A DNA stretch of 22,426 bases from AVCC01 sp041736255 (GCA_041736255.1 JBGSTZ010000106.1:1-22426), one strand, 5' to 3'. Positions 14,868 to 22,426 are shown, counted from the first letter of the stretch. Notes: generated from the sequence alone by a model not told the origin. A program made the numbers and translations.

Positions 14868-17309
14868 TCACGCCCGCAATTTAGCATCATGATTCTCTTT
14901 GGCGCCTGCTATAAAAGCAGCCATCGCGGCATCAATACGTTCATCTTCGAGGGTCGATTGAGTATCTTGCAAGGTAAAACGGAAGGCAAGACTTTTTTCA
15001 TCGTTTTCCAAGCCCTTGCCATGATATTCATCAAACAAAACAATAGCTTGCGCAATCTGGCAGGAGTTATCTAGCATTTTTTTTGCATGGAATGCATCCA
15101 AAATATCCTGTGCCGCAACGTCGTTTTTAACTACTAATGCCAGATCTCTTGTAACAGCAGGAAATTTCGATATTTCAGAATATTTTGGCAACATTCGTAA
15201 TTGCAAGGCTCTGGCGTCAATCTCAAAAACAACCGGCGCCAACGGCAGCCCGTATTTTTTCTGCCAACGCGGATGCAACTCACCAAGATAGCCGATTACT
15301 TTTCCATCAAGTTCAATCCGTGTGCTGCGTCCGGGGTGTAGCGCAGGATGCTCGGACTTAATAAAACGTACTACAAGCGGCGACAGCATGGCCTCTAGAT
15401 CTGACTTTAGATCGAAGTAATCAACATTACGTGATGTCTGACCCCATTGTTCTTCTACTAATGGGCCAAAGGCCAAAGCTGTAACCCGTTTTGGCTGTTC
15501 ATAACCAGCCACGCTCAAGCCGCAATCTAGCACCGCAGGATTGCGTAAAAACACCGCACTAATTTCAAATATGCGTACCCTCTCCGTTTTCCTATTTAAG
15601 TTATATCGTACGTTTGCAATCAAACTGGGAATAAGAGAAGATCGCATCACGTTTAAATGGTTTGCAATCGGATTTTGGAGTTTGATCGGTGCAGTATTAT
15701 CCGAAAAATCCGACTCCCAACTTTCCTCAACAAAACTAAAGTTGACTACTTCTTGATAGTCAAGATCAGCCAATTGCCTACGAATAGTAAACAAGGATCG
15801 AGTGTTCTCAGGAGCAATTAATATCGAATTTGGCGCAACTGGAGGCAAGGCAGGTATATTTTCATAGCCATACACACGTACGACTTCCTCGATCAAATCC
15901 TCTTCGATTTCAATATCAAAACGATAGGATGGTGGCGTGACGAGAAAAACTGCACCGTCAGCATTCGTCTCGCGCGTAAAGGTAAAATTCAAACGAGTAA
16001 AAATGTCTGCAATCTGATCTTCAGGAATCAGAACACCAATGACTTTAGCTGCGCGAGCCGCCCGTAAGCGCACTGGCTGACGTAGTGGCAAGTTAATAAC
16101 TTGATCATCAATCGGACCAATTGCAGTTTGATCTTTCTCAGCGCATATCTCGACGATCAAGGCTGTAATACGCTCAATGTCCTCAACTGCATTTGCAAAA
16201 TCTACGCCGCGCTCAAAACGGTGCGCAGCATCCGTTGAAAAATTGTAATGACGAGTCCTTCCTTGTATCGCCTGCGGCCACCAGAATGCAGCCTCTAGAT
16301 ATATATCTTTGGTCTCCAAGGAAACTGCGGCGGAATCGCCGCCCATGATGCCGGCCAATGATTCAATTTCGACATCATCGGCAATAACGCCAATCCACTC
16401 ATCGACGGCAACCGTATTGCCATTTAAGAGCTTGAGCGTTTCTCCCCGCAGACCCCAGCGCACGTGCAAGCCGCCGTGAATTTTATCAAGATCAAATACA
16501 TGGCTAGGGCGTCCAAGCTCAAGCATCACGTAATTTGAAATGTCGACTAACGCTGAAATAGATCGCTGGCCACTACGCTCCAGACGTTGTTTCATCCAGT
16601 CCGGCGTTTGCGCCCTTGCATTCAAGCCGCGAATGATACGGCCAGTGAACCTGCCGCACAAATCCGGTGCCAACACTTCCACTGGCAGCACATCCCGTAT
16701 AGTCACTGGTACTGAATGAAAAACCGGCATCTTAAGCGGAGTATTCGTCAATGCAGAAATTTCACGAGCCACCCCGAGCACAGACAGGCAATCAGCCTTG
16801 TTTGGCGTCAGTTTAATCGTGAATTTGAGATCATTAAGGTCGTAAAAATCGCGGAAATTTTGTCCAACGGGTGCCGTTTGTGGCAGTTCCAGTAACCCGC
16901 CATGATCTTCGGAAAGCGTCAACTCACGCGCAGAACACAACATGCCCTGTGATTCAATCCCGCGCAGTTGACCTACTTTAATCTCGAACGGTTTGCCATC
17001 ATCGCCTGGAGGCAGCATGGCACCCACCATCGCGCAGGGCACTTTCAGCCCGACGCGCACGTTCGGGGCACCACATACGATATTTAATATCGTTCCCGTT
17101 CCAACATCCACCTGACAAATATTTAATCGATCCGCATTCGGATGTTTAACAACATCGAGTACTTCTCCAACGACCACATGTGAAAATGGAGGGGCGACAG
17201 CTTCAGCTACCTCCACCTCCAAACCAGACATTGTCAGTAAATGCGCCAATTCATCCGAAGTCATCTTCGGATTTACCATCGTGCGGAGCCAGCTTTCGGA
17301 GAATTGCAT
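14868..17309 (-). CDS. pheT: Phenylalanyl-tRNA synthetase beta subunit
   Basis: With PheS it forms the alpha2-beta2 enzyme that charges tRNA-Phe. About 813 residues from ATG 17309 (MQFSESWLRT), a typical PheT start and length (795 in E. coli); the open frame extends 15 codons upstream without family resemblance. Visible are the N-terminal OB-fold tRNA-binding domain (about 39-150: VGEVLDVVKHPNADRLNICQ, VCGAPN), the B3/B4 editing region (about 210-390), the B5 domain (about 400-475), the catalytic-like domain (DYQEVVNFSF, NPIANHLNVMRSSLIPSL), and the C-terminal anticodon-binding FDX-ACB domain (KFPAVTRDLALVV ... FRFTLQ). It follows pheS by 72 bases and precedes ihfA in one minus-strand run. 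Confidence 0.96.
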   Translation of the reverse strand: MQFSESWLRTMVNPKMTSDELAHLLTMSGLEVEVAEAVAPPFSHVVVGEVLDVVKHPNADRLNICQVDVGTGTILNIVCGAPNVRVGLKVPCAMVGAMLPPGDDGKPFEIKVGQLRGIESQGMLCSARELTLSEDHGGLLELPQTAPVGQNFRDFYDLNDLKFTIKLTPNKADCLSVLGVAREISALTNTPLKMPVFHSVPVTIRDVLPVEVLAPDLCGRFTGRIIRGLNARAQTPDWMKQRLERSGQRSISALVDISNYVMLELGRPSHVFDLDKIHGGLHVRWGLRGETLKLLNGNTVAVDEWIGVIADDVEIESLAGIMGGDSAAVSLETKDIYLEAAFWWPQAIQGRTRHYNFSTDAAHRFERGVDFANAVEDIERITALIVEICAEKDQTAIGPIDDQVINLPLRQPVRLRAARAAKVIGVLIPEDQIADIFTRLNFTFTRETNADGAVFLVTPPSYRFDIEIEEDLIEEVVRVYGYENIPALPPVAPNSILIAPENTRSLFTIRRQLADLDYQEVVNFSFVEESWESDFSDNTAPIKLQNPIANHLNVMRSSLIPSLIANVRYNLNRKTERVRIFEISAVFLRNPAVLDCGLSVAGYEQPKRVTALAFGPLVEEQWGQTSRNVDYFDLKSDLEAMLSPLVVRFIKSEHPALHPGRSTRIELDGKVIGYLGELHPRWQKKYGLPLAPVVFEIDARALQLRMLPKYSEISKFPAVTRDLALVVKNDVAAQDILDAFHAKKMLDNSCQIAQAIVLFDEYHGKGLENDEKSLAFRFTLQDTQSTLEDERIDAAMAAFIAGAKENHDAKLRA

Positions 17310-17381
17310 AGTTCGACCGTAAAAATGTACGATACAAGGACGACTCCATACCAAAACAAAAGCTAGAGTCGCTCAGCGTAT

Positions 17382-18398
17382 TTAATTAAATTGTTTAAGA
17401 AAACGTAAATCGCCTTCATAAAACAGGCGTAAATCGTTTATACCGTAACGCAACATAGTCAAGCGCTCTAAACCAGAGCCAAATGCAAAGCCAATGTATT
17501 TTTCAGGATCAAGTCCCATGTTGCGCACTACTGTCGGATGCACCTGTCCGGAGCCCGAGACTTCGAGCCAACGCCCTTTCAATGGACCACTCCCAAAGGC
17601 AATATCGATTTCAGCCGAGGGCTCAGTAAATGGAAAGTAAGATGGGCGAAAACGCACTTGCAAATCATCGGTTTCAAAGAAAGCTTTGACGAAGCTCAGA
17701 TACACGCCCTTCAAATCAGCAAAGCTGATGTCTTCTGCAATCCATAGCCCCTCGACCTGATGAAACATAGGCGAATGCGTTGCATCGCTATCAACGCGGT
17801 ATGTGCGACCAGGGGCAATAACCTTAATAGGAGGTTTGTGCATGCGTGCGTAACGGACTTGCATTGGACTCGTATGCGTACGCAGCAGCAGCGACTTGCC
17901 TTCCGAATCGTTGCCCTCGATATAAAATGTATCCTGCATAGATCGTGCGGGATGGTTTTCAGGACTGTTCAGTGCCGTGAAATTAGTCCAGTCGGTCTCT
18001 ATTTCTGGCCCATCAGCAACGTCAAAACCTATCGAGCGAAAAATTTCTTCTACGCGCTCCCAAGTACGCATGACAGGATGAATCCCACCCATCCCACGCC
18101 CACGACCCGGCAAAGTTACATCAATTGCCTCGGCATTTAACCGCTCCTGCATCTGTGCATCGGCAAGTGCGTCACGCCGGGCATTAAGTAATTTTTCTAT
18201 GCTTGTCTTAGCTGCATTAATGACTGCACCTTGCGCCTTACGCTCGTCAGGTGAAAGCTTACCCAAGCCTTTCATCAGATCGGTAATTTGTCCTGTTTTA
18301 CCGAGATATTTCGCTTTGGCATTTTCTAGTGCAGCAGCATCCACTGTATGTGAAAAATCTGCTTGTGCCTGGACTACAAGTTGTTCTAGGGAGTTCAT
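17382..18398 (-). CDS. pheS: Phenylalanyl-tRNA synthetase alpha subunit
   Basis: Catalytic subunit of the class II phenylalanyl-tRNA synthetase, about 338 residues. The N-terminal coiled-coil (about 1-85) contacts tRNA. The catalytic core includes PGRGRGMGGIHPVMRT, FDVADGPEIETDWTNF, LLRTHTSPMQVR, the motif-2 region SPMFHQVEGLWI and the motif-3 block GFAFGSGLERLTMLRYGIND. The start is ATG 18398 (MNSLEQL), which fits the family; a TTG at 18416 would add six residues. A GGAG/CGGGAA stretch just upstream can act as the ribosome binding site. It follows rplT after a gap containing a strong hairpin (18438-18466). No Phe-codon leader peptide like E. coli pheM was seen. Confidence 0.96.
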   Translation of the reverse strand: MNSLEQLVVQAQADFSHTVDAAALENAKAKYLGKTGQITDLMKGLGKLSPDERKAQGAVINAAKTSIEKLLNARRDALADAQMQERLNAEAIDVTLPGRGRGMGGIHPVMRTWERVEEIFRSIGFDVADGPEIETDWTNFTALNSPENHPARSMQDTFYIEGNDSEGKSLLLRTHTSPMQVRYARMHKPPIKVIAPGRTYRVDSDATHSPMFHQVEGLWIAEDISFADLKGVYLSFVKAFFETDDLQVRFRPSYFPFTEPSAEIDIAFGSGPLKGRWLEVSGSGQVHPTVVRNMGLDPEKYIGFAFGSGLERLTMLRYGINDLRLFYEGDLRFLKQFN

Positions 18399-18437
18399 GC
18401 GGTATTCCCGCTCCAAAAAAAGAAGCTGAAAATGAAA

Positions 18438-18466
18438 CGGGGCACAGGTAACATACCTCTGCCCCG
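18438..18466 (-). terminator. Hairpin in the rplT-pheS gap, candidate attenuator
   Basis: Nested arms: cggggca (18438-18444) with tgccccg (18460-18466), one C-C mismatch, then aggta (18446-18450) with tacct (18454-18458), leaving a 3-base loop. Read on the minus strand, it is followed by tttcattttc and, a little later, ttcttttttt. That makes it a plausible partial terminator between the ribosomal-protein genes and pheST. The T-rich tract is interrupted, so termination strength is uncertain. Confidence 0.5.
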
Positions 18467-18515
18467 CTAATTTTTGCAGTACCCCATTTAAGTGATATTC
18501 TGCACCTCACAATGA

Positions 18516-18875
18516 TTATGCAGCGAGGTTGGCTTTCACTTGATTAACGATAGCAGCAAAAGCTGCCTTGTCCATTACAGCCATATCCGCTAGAACTTTG
18601 CGATCCAGTTCGATCGAGGCTCTCTTGAGACCGTTCATGAATACGCTATAAGTTACGCCATGCTCGCGGGATGCCGCATTAATACGGGCAATCCACAAGG
18701 CACGGAAAACACGCTTCTTGTTGCGACGATCGCGATAGGCATATTGCCCCGCTTTCATGACAGCTTGTTTCGCTACGCGATAGACAGTACTGCGACGACC
18801 ACGATAGCCCTTGGCTTGATCGAGGATTTTCTTATGACGGGCCCGTGCTGTGACCCCACGTTTTACTCTAGGCAT
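18516..18875 (-). CDS. rplT: 50S ribosomal protein L20
   Basis: 119 residues, the usual length; binds 23S rRNA early in 50S assembly. It is unmistakable from MPRVKRGVTARARHKKILDQ, AKGYRGRRSTVYRVAKQAV, YRDRRNKKR and LWIARINAASREHGVTYS. The start ATG 18875 has AAGGAG 5 bases before it. It lies 26 bases after rpmI. In E. coli L20 represses translation of rpmI and itself through an mRNA site upstream of rpmI; whether that holds here is not shown, but candidate structures exist upstream of rpmI. Confidence 0.97.
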   Translation of the reverse strand: MPRVKRGVTARARHKKILDQAKGYRGRRSTVYRVAKQAVMKAGQYAYRDRRNKKRVFRALWIARINAASREHGVTYSVFMNGLKRASIELDRKVLADMAVMDKAAFAAIVNQVKANLAA

Positions 18876-18901
18876 AGTAACTCCTTAAATTTAGTGTGAG
18901 G

Positions 18902-19099
18902 TTAAGCGTTCGGCAGCATACGCATAACGGAAATTACGTCATGAGCATGCACATTTGTAACACCACGCAAATGGCGTTTAATTTTTGTAGTTTTTTTGGT
19001 CAAGATATGGCGCTTAAATGCATGACCGCATTTAACAGTTCCACCCGGGCGTACTCGAAAGCGCTTTTTTGCAGCACTCTTCGTTTTCATTTTAGGCAT
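18902..19099 (-). CDS. rpmI: 50S ribosomal protein L35
   Basis: 65 residues, standard length, highly basic. It begins MPKMKTKSAAKKRFRVRPGG and contains the family's GTVKCGHAFKRHILTKK and KRHLRGVTNVHAHDV. The start ATG 19099 is preceded by AAAGGA about 10 bases upstream. That site is partly inside a small hairpin (19107-19121). It lies between infC (165-base gap) and rplT, the classic infC-rpmI-rplT cluster. Confidence 0.97.
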   Translation of the reverse strand: MPKMKTKSAAKKRFRVRPGGTVKCGHAFKRHILTKKTTKIKRHLRGVTNVHAHDVISVMRMLPNA

Positions 19100-19106
19100 A
19101 ATACAT

Positions 19107-19121
19107 CTGTCCTTTGGACAG
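19107..19121 (-). promoter_or_regulatory. Hairpin overlapping the rpmI ribosome binding site
   Basis: On the minus strand CTGTCC, loop AAA, GGACAG form a perfect 6-bp stem. The AAGGA of the rpmI Shine-Dalgarno straddles the loop and the 3' arm. Folding would therefore partly mask ribosome entry, which is suggestive of translational control of rpmI-rplT. Confidence 0.4.
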
Positions 19122-19221
19122 CTCCATTTTTAATATGATTGCAGGTGGCAACAATTTCATTGCACTTGAATGCCTACTCCCACTTGTTTTATTGTGAATC
19201 ATTGCTCACAACATCTATCCC

Positions 19222-19242
19222 AAGCGCTTATAAAAAGCGCTT
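19222..19242 (-). other. 8-bp hairpin just downstream of infC
   Basis: aagcgctt (19222-19229) and aagcgctt (19235-19242), each itself a palindrome, pair around a 5-base loop. It starts 23 bases past the infC stop and is followed on the minus strand by gggatag, so it is not a T-tailed terminator. It could stabilise the infC mRNA end, or form part of an L20-responsive leader for rpmI-rplT. Confidence 0.4.
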
Positions 19243-19264
19243 AGTAAAAACTTATTTTAAAAAC

Positions 19265-19786
19265 TTATTTTTTCTTCTTCGGCGAAAGGACCATAACCAT
19301 CTGGCGACCTTCCATCTTAGGAAACTGCTCGACTTGGCCATACGGCTCTAAGTCGGCTTTCAAGCGCTCCAACATGCGAAAGCCAATATCCTGATGCGCC
19401 ATTTCACGCCCACGAAAACGCAAAGTAATCTTCGTCTTATCACCGTCATCCAGAAACTTGATAAGATTTTTAAGCTTGATATGGTAGTCACCGTCATCCG
19501 TACCTGGTCGAAACTTTACTTCTTTGATCAGAACGATTTTTTGTTTCTGCTTTGCTTCGTGGGCTTTCTTCTGCTCCTGATATTTGAACTTGCCATAGTC
19601 CATCAGGCGGCATACAGGAGGCTGGGCAGTCGGCGCAATCTCGACCAAATCCACATTTGCCTCTTCAGCCATACGAAAGGCTTCAGCCAAAGTAACGATG
19701 CCGATAGGCTCGTTTTCGACTCCACTTAATCGCACTTCAGGTGCGGTGATCTCACCATTAAGGCGATGGGACTTATCAGTAGCTAT
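19265..19786 (-). CDS. infC: Translation initiation factor IF-3, apparently with an ATA start
   Basis: IF-3 binds the 30S subunit, keeps subunits apart and proofreads the start codon. Both halves are clear: N-domain (RLNGEITAPEVRLSGVENEP, LVEIAPTAQPPVCRLMDYGK), linker (KYQEQKKAHEAKQKQK), C-domain (IKEVKFRPGTDDGDYHIKLK, ITLRFRGREMAHQDIG, EGRQMVMVLSPKKKK). No ATG lies near the true N-terminus. The best start is ATA at 19786-19784 (then ATDKSHRLNGEI), with AAAGGA 7 bases before it, giving 173 residues. A TTG at 19825 would add 13 residues (QSRIIRFLKETE) and lies upstream of that ribosome binding site. Rare start codons are known for infC (AUU in E. coli) and allow IF-3 to repress its own synthesis. 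It lies 59 bases after thrS. Confidence 0.93.
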   Translation of the reverse strand: MATDKSHRLNGEITAPEVRLSGVENEPIGIVTLAEAFRMAEEANVDLVEIAPTAQPPVCRLMDYGKFKYQEQKKAHEAKQKQKIVLIKEVKFRPGTDDGDYHIKLKNLIKFLDDGDKTKITLRFRGREMAHQDIGFRMLERLKADLEPYGQVEQFPKMEGRQMVMVLSPKKKK

Positions 19787-19845
19787 TTCAGTTTCCTTTA
19801 AAAATCTAATAATACGGCTTTGCAACTACGCTGCAAGCATATAAG

Positions 19846-21753
19846 TCAGGCTTTGGAATCGGTCATATCATTCAACCGGTTTACCAACTCTTTAACTGAC
19901 ATTACACCTTGATCGATGTTGCCGCGCGCACGCACAGCCACTGTATTGCTATCGCGCTCTTTGTCACCTACAACAATAATGAAAGGCACTTTCTGAACGG
20001 AATGTTCGCGTATTTTATAGGTAATTTTCTCATTACGCAAATCAGCACTCACTCTAAAACCTTGCTTATTTAGCTCTTGCGCGACACTTTGCGCATATTC
20101 AGCTTGCGCATCAGAAATATTAAGTACAACAACCTGCTCCGGCGCTAACCACAATGGCAAGGCACCGGCATGGTTTTCTATCAGCATCCCTATAAACCGT
20201 TCCAGAGAGCCTAAGATAGCCCGATGTAACATTACAGGTATTTTACGGGTATTATCTTCCGCCACGTATTCAGCCCCCAAGCGCTCCGGCATGGAAAAAT
20301 CGACTTGTATCGTTCCACACTGCCAAGGCCGTCCAATCGCGTCTTTCAACGTATATTCAATTTTTGGGCCGTAAAATGCACCTTCTCCTGGCGATATTTC
20401 ATACTGACATCCTGAGCGCTTGAGGGATTCAATTAGCGCATTTTCAGCCTTATCCCACAAATCATCAGCACCGACACGCTTTTCAGGCCTCGTCGCAACC
20501 TTATAAATTACTTCCTTAAACCCGAAGTCGTCGTATACCTTTTGTAAAAGAGCGGTAAAAGCAACGCACTCATCCAGAATTTGGTCGTCTGTGCAAAAAA
20601 TATGACCATCATCCTGCGTAAAGCCCCGCACACGCATCATGCCGTGCAATGAGCCTGAAGGTTCATTGCGGTGGCATTGACCAAATTCGCCATAACGCAA
20701 AGGTAATTCGCGATAAGAACGTAAATTCGATCGAAATATCAGCACATGCCCAGGACAATTCATAGGCTTTAATGCGTATGAGCGATTTTCCGACTCAGTG
20801 GTGAACATGTTTTCTTTATAGTTCTCCCAATGTCCGGATTTTTCCCACAAGCTACGATCGAGAATTTGTGGCGCTTTAACCTCTTGATAGCCGTTATCCT
20901 GATAAACCTTACGCATATACTGCTCGACCTGCTGCCACACAGTCCAACCTTTCGGATGCCAAAAGATCAGCCCTGGTGCCTCATCCTGGAAGTGGAATAA
21001 GTCAAGCGAACGTCCTAATTTGCGATGGTCACGTTTTTCAGCCTCTTCAAGCATATTCAAGTAGGCTTCTTGCTCGTCTTTCTTAACCCACGCTGTCCCA
21101 TAGATGCGCTGCAGCATTTCATTCTTGGAATCCCCGCGCCAGTAGGCACCAGCAAGCTTCATTAACTTGAACACTTTCAGTTTGCCGGTAGACGGCACAT
21201 GAGGGCCACGACACAAATCGGTAAAGTTGCCTTCTGTATACAACGACACAGCCTGATCTTGCGGAATTGACTCGATAATTTCCGCCTTGTAAGTCTCCCC
21301 TATCGAATGGAAGTAAGCGATCGCCTCATCGCGAGGCAAGACCTTGCGTGTAACAGTCTCATTATTTTTGGCCAATTCGACCATTTTCGTTTCAATTGCC
21401 GTCAAATCCTCGGGAGTGAACGGACGCTTATACGAAAAATCGTAGAAAAACCCATTTTCAATCACCGGACCGATAGTCACCTGCGCATCTGGAAATAACT
21501 CCTTGACGGCATGCGCCAACAAATGGGCTGTTGAATGGCGAATTACCTCTAGCGCATCCACGTCCCTGTCGGTGACGATAGTCAAATCGACGTCGGTCGC
21601 AATCAGATATGAGGTGTCTACAAGATGCCCATAAATCTTGCCAGCCACTGCGGATTTTGCGAGCCCAGAGCCAATGCTTAAAGCTACTTGCGCTACTGTT
21701 ACAGGAGCATCAAATTGGCGCTGAGAGCCATCGGGAAGTCGAATTGAAATCAT
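19846..21753 (-). CDS. thrS: Threonyl-tRNA synthetase
   Basis: Charges tRNA-Thr and edits Ser-tRNA-Thr. 635 residues from ATG 21753 (MISIRLPDGS), with GGAG 6 bases upstream; E. coli has 642. The N-terminal TGS domain (about 1-62) is followed by the editing domain, with the HSTAH pair (H73, H77) and LCRGPH (C181, H185). The class II core has the zinc ligands C333 (NCPGH), H384 (DDGHIFC) and H510 (MLHRAI), plus motif 2 around CHRNEPSGSLHGMMRVRGFT and motif 3 GSLERFIGMLIE. The C-terminal anticodon-binding domain includes WLAPEQVVVLNISD and LRNEKITYKIREH. All catalytic and editing residues are present. It heads the thrS-infC-rpmI-rplT-pheST-ihfA run. No clear tRNA-Thr-like operator hairpin was recognised in its short leader. 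Confidence 0.97.
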   Translation of the reverse strand: MISIRLPDGSQRQFDAPVTVAQVALSIGSGLAKSAVAGKIYGHLVDTSYLIATDVDLTIVTDRDVDALEVIRHSTAHLLAHAVKELFPDAQVTIGPVIENGFFYDFSYKRPFTPEDLTAIETKMVELAKNNETVTRKVLPRDEAIAYFHSIGETYKAEIIESIPQDQAVSLYTEGNFTDLCRGPHVPSTGKLKVFKLMKLAGAYWRGDSKNEMLQRIYGTAWVKKDEQEAYLNMLEEAEKRDHRKLGRSLDLFHFQDEAPGLIFWHPKGWTVWQQVEQYMRKVYQDNGYQEVKAPQILDRSLWEKSGHWENYKENMFTTESENRSYALKPMNCPGHVLIFRSNLRSYRELPLRYGEFGQCHRNEPSGSLHGMMRVRGFTQDDGHIFCTDDQILDECVAFTALLQKVYDDFGFKEVIYKVATRPEKRVGADDLWDKAENALIESLKRSGCQYEISPGEGAFYGPKIEYTLKDAIGRPWQCGTIQVDFSMPERLGAEYVAEDNTRKIPVMLHRAILGSLERFIGMLIENHAGALPLWLAPEQVVVLNISDAQAEYAQSVAQELNKQGFRVSADLRNEKITYKIREHSVQKVPFIIVVGDKERDSNTVAVRARGNIDQGVMSVKELVNRLNDMTDSKA

Positions 21754-21829
21754 TTTGTACTCCAAGTCGGCAAGAAAATGATGCCAACACTAGATTGCTA
21801 TATTTATAGAACAAGAAATTACAGGCGTA

Positions 21830-21857
21830 AAAAAGCGCGGATTAGCCCGCGCTTTTT
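21830..21857. terminator. Strong intrinsic terminator between tRNA-Val and thrS
   Basis: A perfect 11-bp stem (21830-21840 with 21847-21857, core gcgcgg/ccgcgc) flanked by A-runs on one side and T-runs on the other encloses a 6-base loop. It works as a T-tailed terminator on both strands. In context it ends the minus-strand tRNA-Val transcript about 100 bases past the tRNA, so thrS must have its own promoter in the about 75 bases that follow. Confidence 0.85.
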
Positions 21858-21960
21858 AATTTTTACTGAGAAATATTTTAATATTTTACCACAAATATTG
21901 TTATTTATTTGCAATAACTTTAGTAAAAATTTATTTCTCGTGAACCGTACCAATATTTGT

Positions 21961-22037
21961 TGGTAGGCACGATTGGACTCGAACCAACGACCCCTACCAT
22001 GTCAAGGTAGTGCTCTAACCAGCTGAGCTACGCGCCT
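21961..22037 (-). tRNA. tRNA-Val, anticodon GAC
   Basis: The 77-base cloverleaf is complete. The acceptor AGGCGCG pairs with CGUGCCU (one G-U). The D arm is AGCUCAGCUGGUUAGAGCA. The anticodon stem CUACC/GGUAG holds the loop UUGACAU, anticodon GAC (reads GUC/GUU Val codons). The T arm contains GGUUCGAGUCC. The discriminator A and an encoded CCA complete the 3' end. A -10 box lies 11-16 bases upstream and a terminator about 100 bases downstream, so it is probably a single-gene transcript. Confidence 0.96.
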
Positions 22038-22047
22038 AAGAAAAACG

Positions 22048-22053
22048 ATTATA
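22048..22053 (-). promoter_or_regulatory. -10 box of the tRNA-Val promoter
   Basis: A perfect TATAAT on the minus strand ends 11 bases before the mature 5' end of tRNA-Val. Transcription would start a few bases ahead of the tRNA. No strong -35 hexamer is apparent at 16-18 bases, though the region upstream is AT-rich, as an UP element would be. Confidence 0.5.
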
Positions 22054-22186
22054 GCAGAGTAATTATTTCAGCTAATATTTATTTCTCTAAGCTACTTGGC
22101 GATTATATATACTATTTAGCATGTTTGTTTTTGAGATTTTTAAAAAAATAATTAAAAAATTCAATAAAAATCAATTGATTACACAC

Positions 22187-22206
22187 AGTAAGTAAGTAAG
22201 TAAGTA
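22187..22206. repeat. Five tandem copies of a 4-base unit (AGTA)
   Basis: The unit agta is repeated five times without interruption and runs directly into an ATG at 22207. Such tetranucleotide tracts change length by slippage. Here the tract lies just before a possible open frame rather than inside one, so any effect would be on its promoter or translation start. Confidence 0.6.
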
Positions 22207-22266
22207 ATGGGACAGACTGGATTTTTGACTGAGACTGATGCAATGAGCCATTGTTGTTCTCGTTAC

Positions 22267-22426
22267 ATGCACGATTACTCAAAGGAACTCAAGTTTAGAC
22301 TAAACGGCATCCTCGCCAGCTCCTGCAAAAGCAGAAATGCGATACAAGACAAGGTCAATTTGCCAGAAGTTACGTCGGTGAAGACGAATTATCTGGCAAA
22401 GGATGTGATCAGGGCGAAAATGGCCA
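22267..22426 (+). CDS. Possible start of an IS3-type OrfA-like gene (cut by window edge)
   Basis: From ATG 22207 the frame is open to the window end (73 codons); ATG 22267 gives MHDYSKELKFRLNGILASSC and continues to the edge. YSKELKFRL followed about 25 residues later by LPEVTSV resembles the N-terminal helix-turn-helix of some IS3/IS911-type OrfA transposases (YSKELK...GIPEVTLxxW), but the expected Trp and Gly residues are missing. It may be a diverged or decayed transposase start, or chance. A weak purine-rich site is all that precedes either ATG. The region from 22054 to here has no other recognisable gene. Confidence 0.3.
   Translation, partial: MHDYSKELKFRLNGILASSCKSRNAIQDKVNLPEVTSVKTNYLAKDVIRAKMA

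Noticed and set aside
21961..22037. tRNA-Val as an attachment site for an integrated element
   Set aside because: The tRNA 3' end faces thrS, a core gene, and no repeat of the tRNA 3' end or intact integrase was seen nearby.
1..22426. CRISPR arrays, rRNA genes, riboswitches
   Set aside because: No regularly spaced repeats, no rRNA-like sequence and no recognisable riboswitch core were found on reading both strands.

Overview
The window looks like a chromosomal segment of a betaproteobacterium, most likely of the Oxalobacteraceae (Herminiimonas/Glaciimonas/Janthinobacterium type). This is inferred from protein recognition, moderate GC, and the gene order thrS-infC-rpmI-rplT-pheS-pheT-ihfA-merR. 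Most of it is core genome. No CRISPR array, rRNA, intact mobile element or complete prophage was seen.

Left edge, 1-1800: a small accessory patch. It holds the last codons of an unrecognised gene, about 480 bases with no convincing gene, a lone protein with a HEPN-type RNxxxH motif (minus strand), and the decayed C-terminal part of a tyrosine recombinase. The recombinase remnant has an in-frame stop and a lost second catalytic-region histidine. It ends only about 30-50 bases before gshA.

Middle, 1803-11819: metabolic and regulatory genes. gshA (glutathione synthesis, +) converges on a Tim44-domain membrane protein (-), with the first enzyme of aromatic amino acid synthesis (aroG-type DAHP synthase, -) behind it. 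An AT-rich divergent spacer leads to a plus-strand pair that looks like a reversible protein-acylation module: an HDAC-family deacetylase followed by a Pat/YfiQ-type lysine acetyltransferase. Next come, on minus, an RluF-like pseudouridine synthase whose expected catalytic Asp is Glu, two small unrecognised proteins, and a glycine-zipper outer-membrane lipoprotein.

Right half, 11957-22037, is all on the minus strand and is mostly translation machinery. Read in transcription order it contains tRNA-Val(GAC) with its own -10 box and a strong terminator, thrS, infC (apparently starting at an ATA codon), rpmI, rplT, pheS, pheT, ihfA, a MerR-family regulator, then prfC (release factor 3) and its intrinsic terminator. 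The infC-rpmI and rplT-pheS gaps carry hairpins that could regulate ribosomal-protein or tRNA-synthetase expression.

The right edge, 22038-22426, is AT-rich, with a five-copy 4-base repeat followed by an open frame that faintly resembles an IS3-type transposase OrfA. I see no clearly new multi-gene system here. The most interesting items are the deacetylase/acetyltransferase pair, the HEPN orphan beside the recombinase scar, the catalytic substitution in the pseudouridine synthase, and several candidate RNA or operator structures.
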